Source: Bacteroidales bacterium
GTDB taxonomy: Bacteria > Bacteroidota > Bacteroidia > Bacteroidales > UBA932
NCBI GenBank assembly: GCA_017383945.1
Contig: JAFNUQ010000003.1
Location: forward strand, 1-5,715
Length of the DNA stretch: 5,715 nt
Reading direction: 5' to 3'
The notes under the pieces are model-generated. The model was not told where the DNA came from and ran no database searches. It saw nothing but the letters and a program-made list of their open reading frames with translations. This document shows, piece after piece, positions 5,673 to 5,715 of the stretch; positions within the stretch are counted from its first letter, which is position 1, and each line of letters opens with the position of its first letter. The position numbers were made by a program, and so were the translations under genes.

Positions 5673-5715
5673 CACTCTTAAGAAACACCTTTCGTAAAGA
5701 ATCGACTTTTTCATC
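5662..5715 (-). CDS. C-terminal end of an upstream gene, probably mcrB (partial)
   Basis: The last 17 codons of an open frame (D-E-K-V-D-S-L-R-K-V-F-L-K-S-V-G-A) end in TAA at 5662-5664, 9 bp before the mcrC start. The fragment is too short to identify by itself. McrC genes almost always follow mcrB, which encodes the AAA+ GTPase and DNA-recognition subunit, and the close same-strand spacing fits that operon. The rest of the gene lies beyond the right edge. The identity is inferred from context only. Confidence 0.55.
   Translation of the reverse strand, partial: DEKVDSLRKVFLKSVGA

Overview
The window most likely comes from a member of the Bacteroidota, probably order Bacteroidales. The evidence is indirect. 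Two promoter-like sites match the phylum's -7 consensus TAnnTTTG, and start codons lack clear Shine-Dalgarno sequences. There is also a secreted Ig-plus-DUF1680 glycosidase of a type common in gut Bacteroidales. No rRNA, tRNA, CRISPR array, transposase or integrase is visible.

Layout, left to right. (1) Positions 98-1077, plus strand: a two-gene toxin-antitoxin-like operon. A 187-aa HigB/RelE-like protein overlaps by 4 bp an XRE-family helix-turn-helix protein. A perfect 8+1+8 bp palindrome fills the spacer between the -33 and -7 promoter elements and is a strong candidate autoregulatory operator. (2) Positions 1098-3854, minus strand, convergent with the operon across only 20 bp: an exported 918-aa GH127/GH146-type (DUF1680) beta-L-arabinofuranosidase with the zinc/cysteine catalytic motifs in place. 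It has an N-terminal Big_4-like domain and a helical C-terminal extension. (3) Positions 3855-4305: a 451-bp stretch without an intact gene. It holds the glycosidase promoter, a small dyad, and a decayed gene of about 97 codons with an in-frame TAG. This remnant is open in frame into the glycosidase, so the longest ORF (start at 4058) is a misleading fusion. (4) Positions 4306-5652, minus strand: McrC, the PD-(D/E)XK nuclease subunit of a type IV McrBC restriction system. It is preceded at the window edge by the last 17 codons of an upstream gene that is probably mcrB. The two genes are 9 bp apart, and an 8-bp perfect inverted repeat places the first gene's stop codon and the mcrC start codon in its loop.

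The operon and McrBC are stress or defence modules flanking a polysaccharide-degrading enzyme that has no SusC/SusD partner here. With the pseudogene, this looks like an accessory region assembled by insertion and decay. I found no clearly new multi-gene system. The least-described parts are the long toxin-like protein and its operator layout, the mcrB/mcrC junction hairpin, and the unidentified gene remnant.
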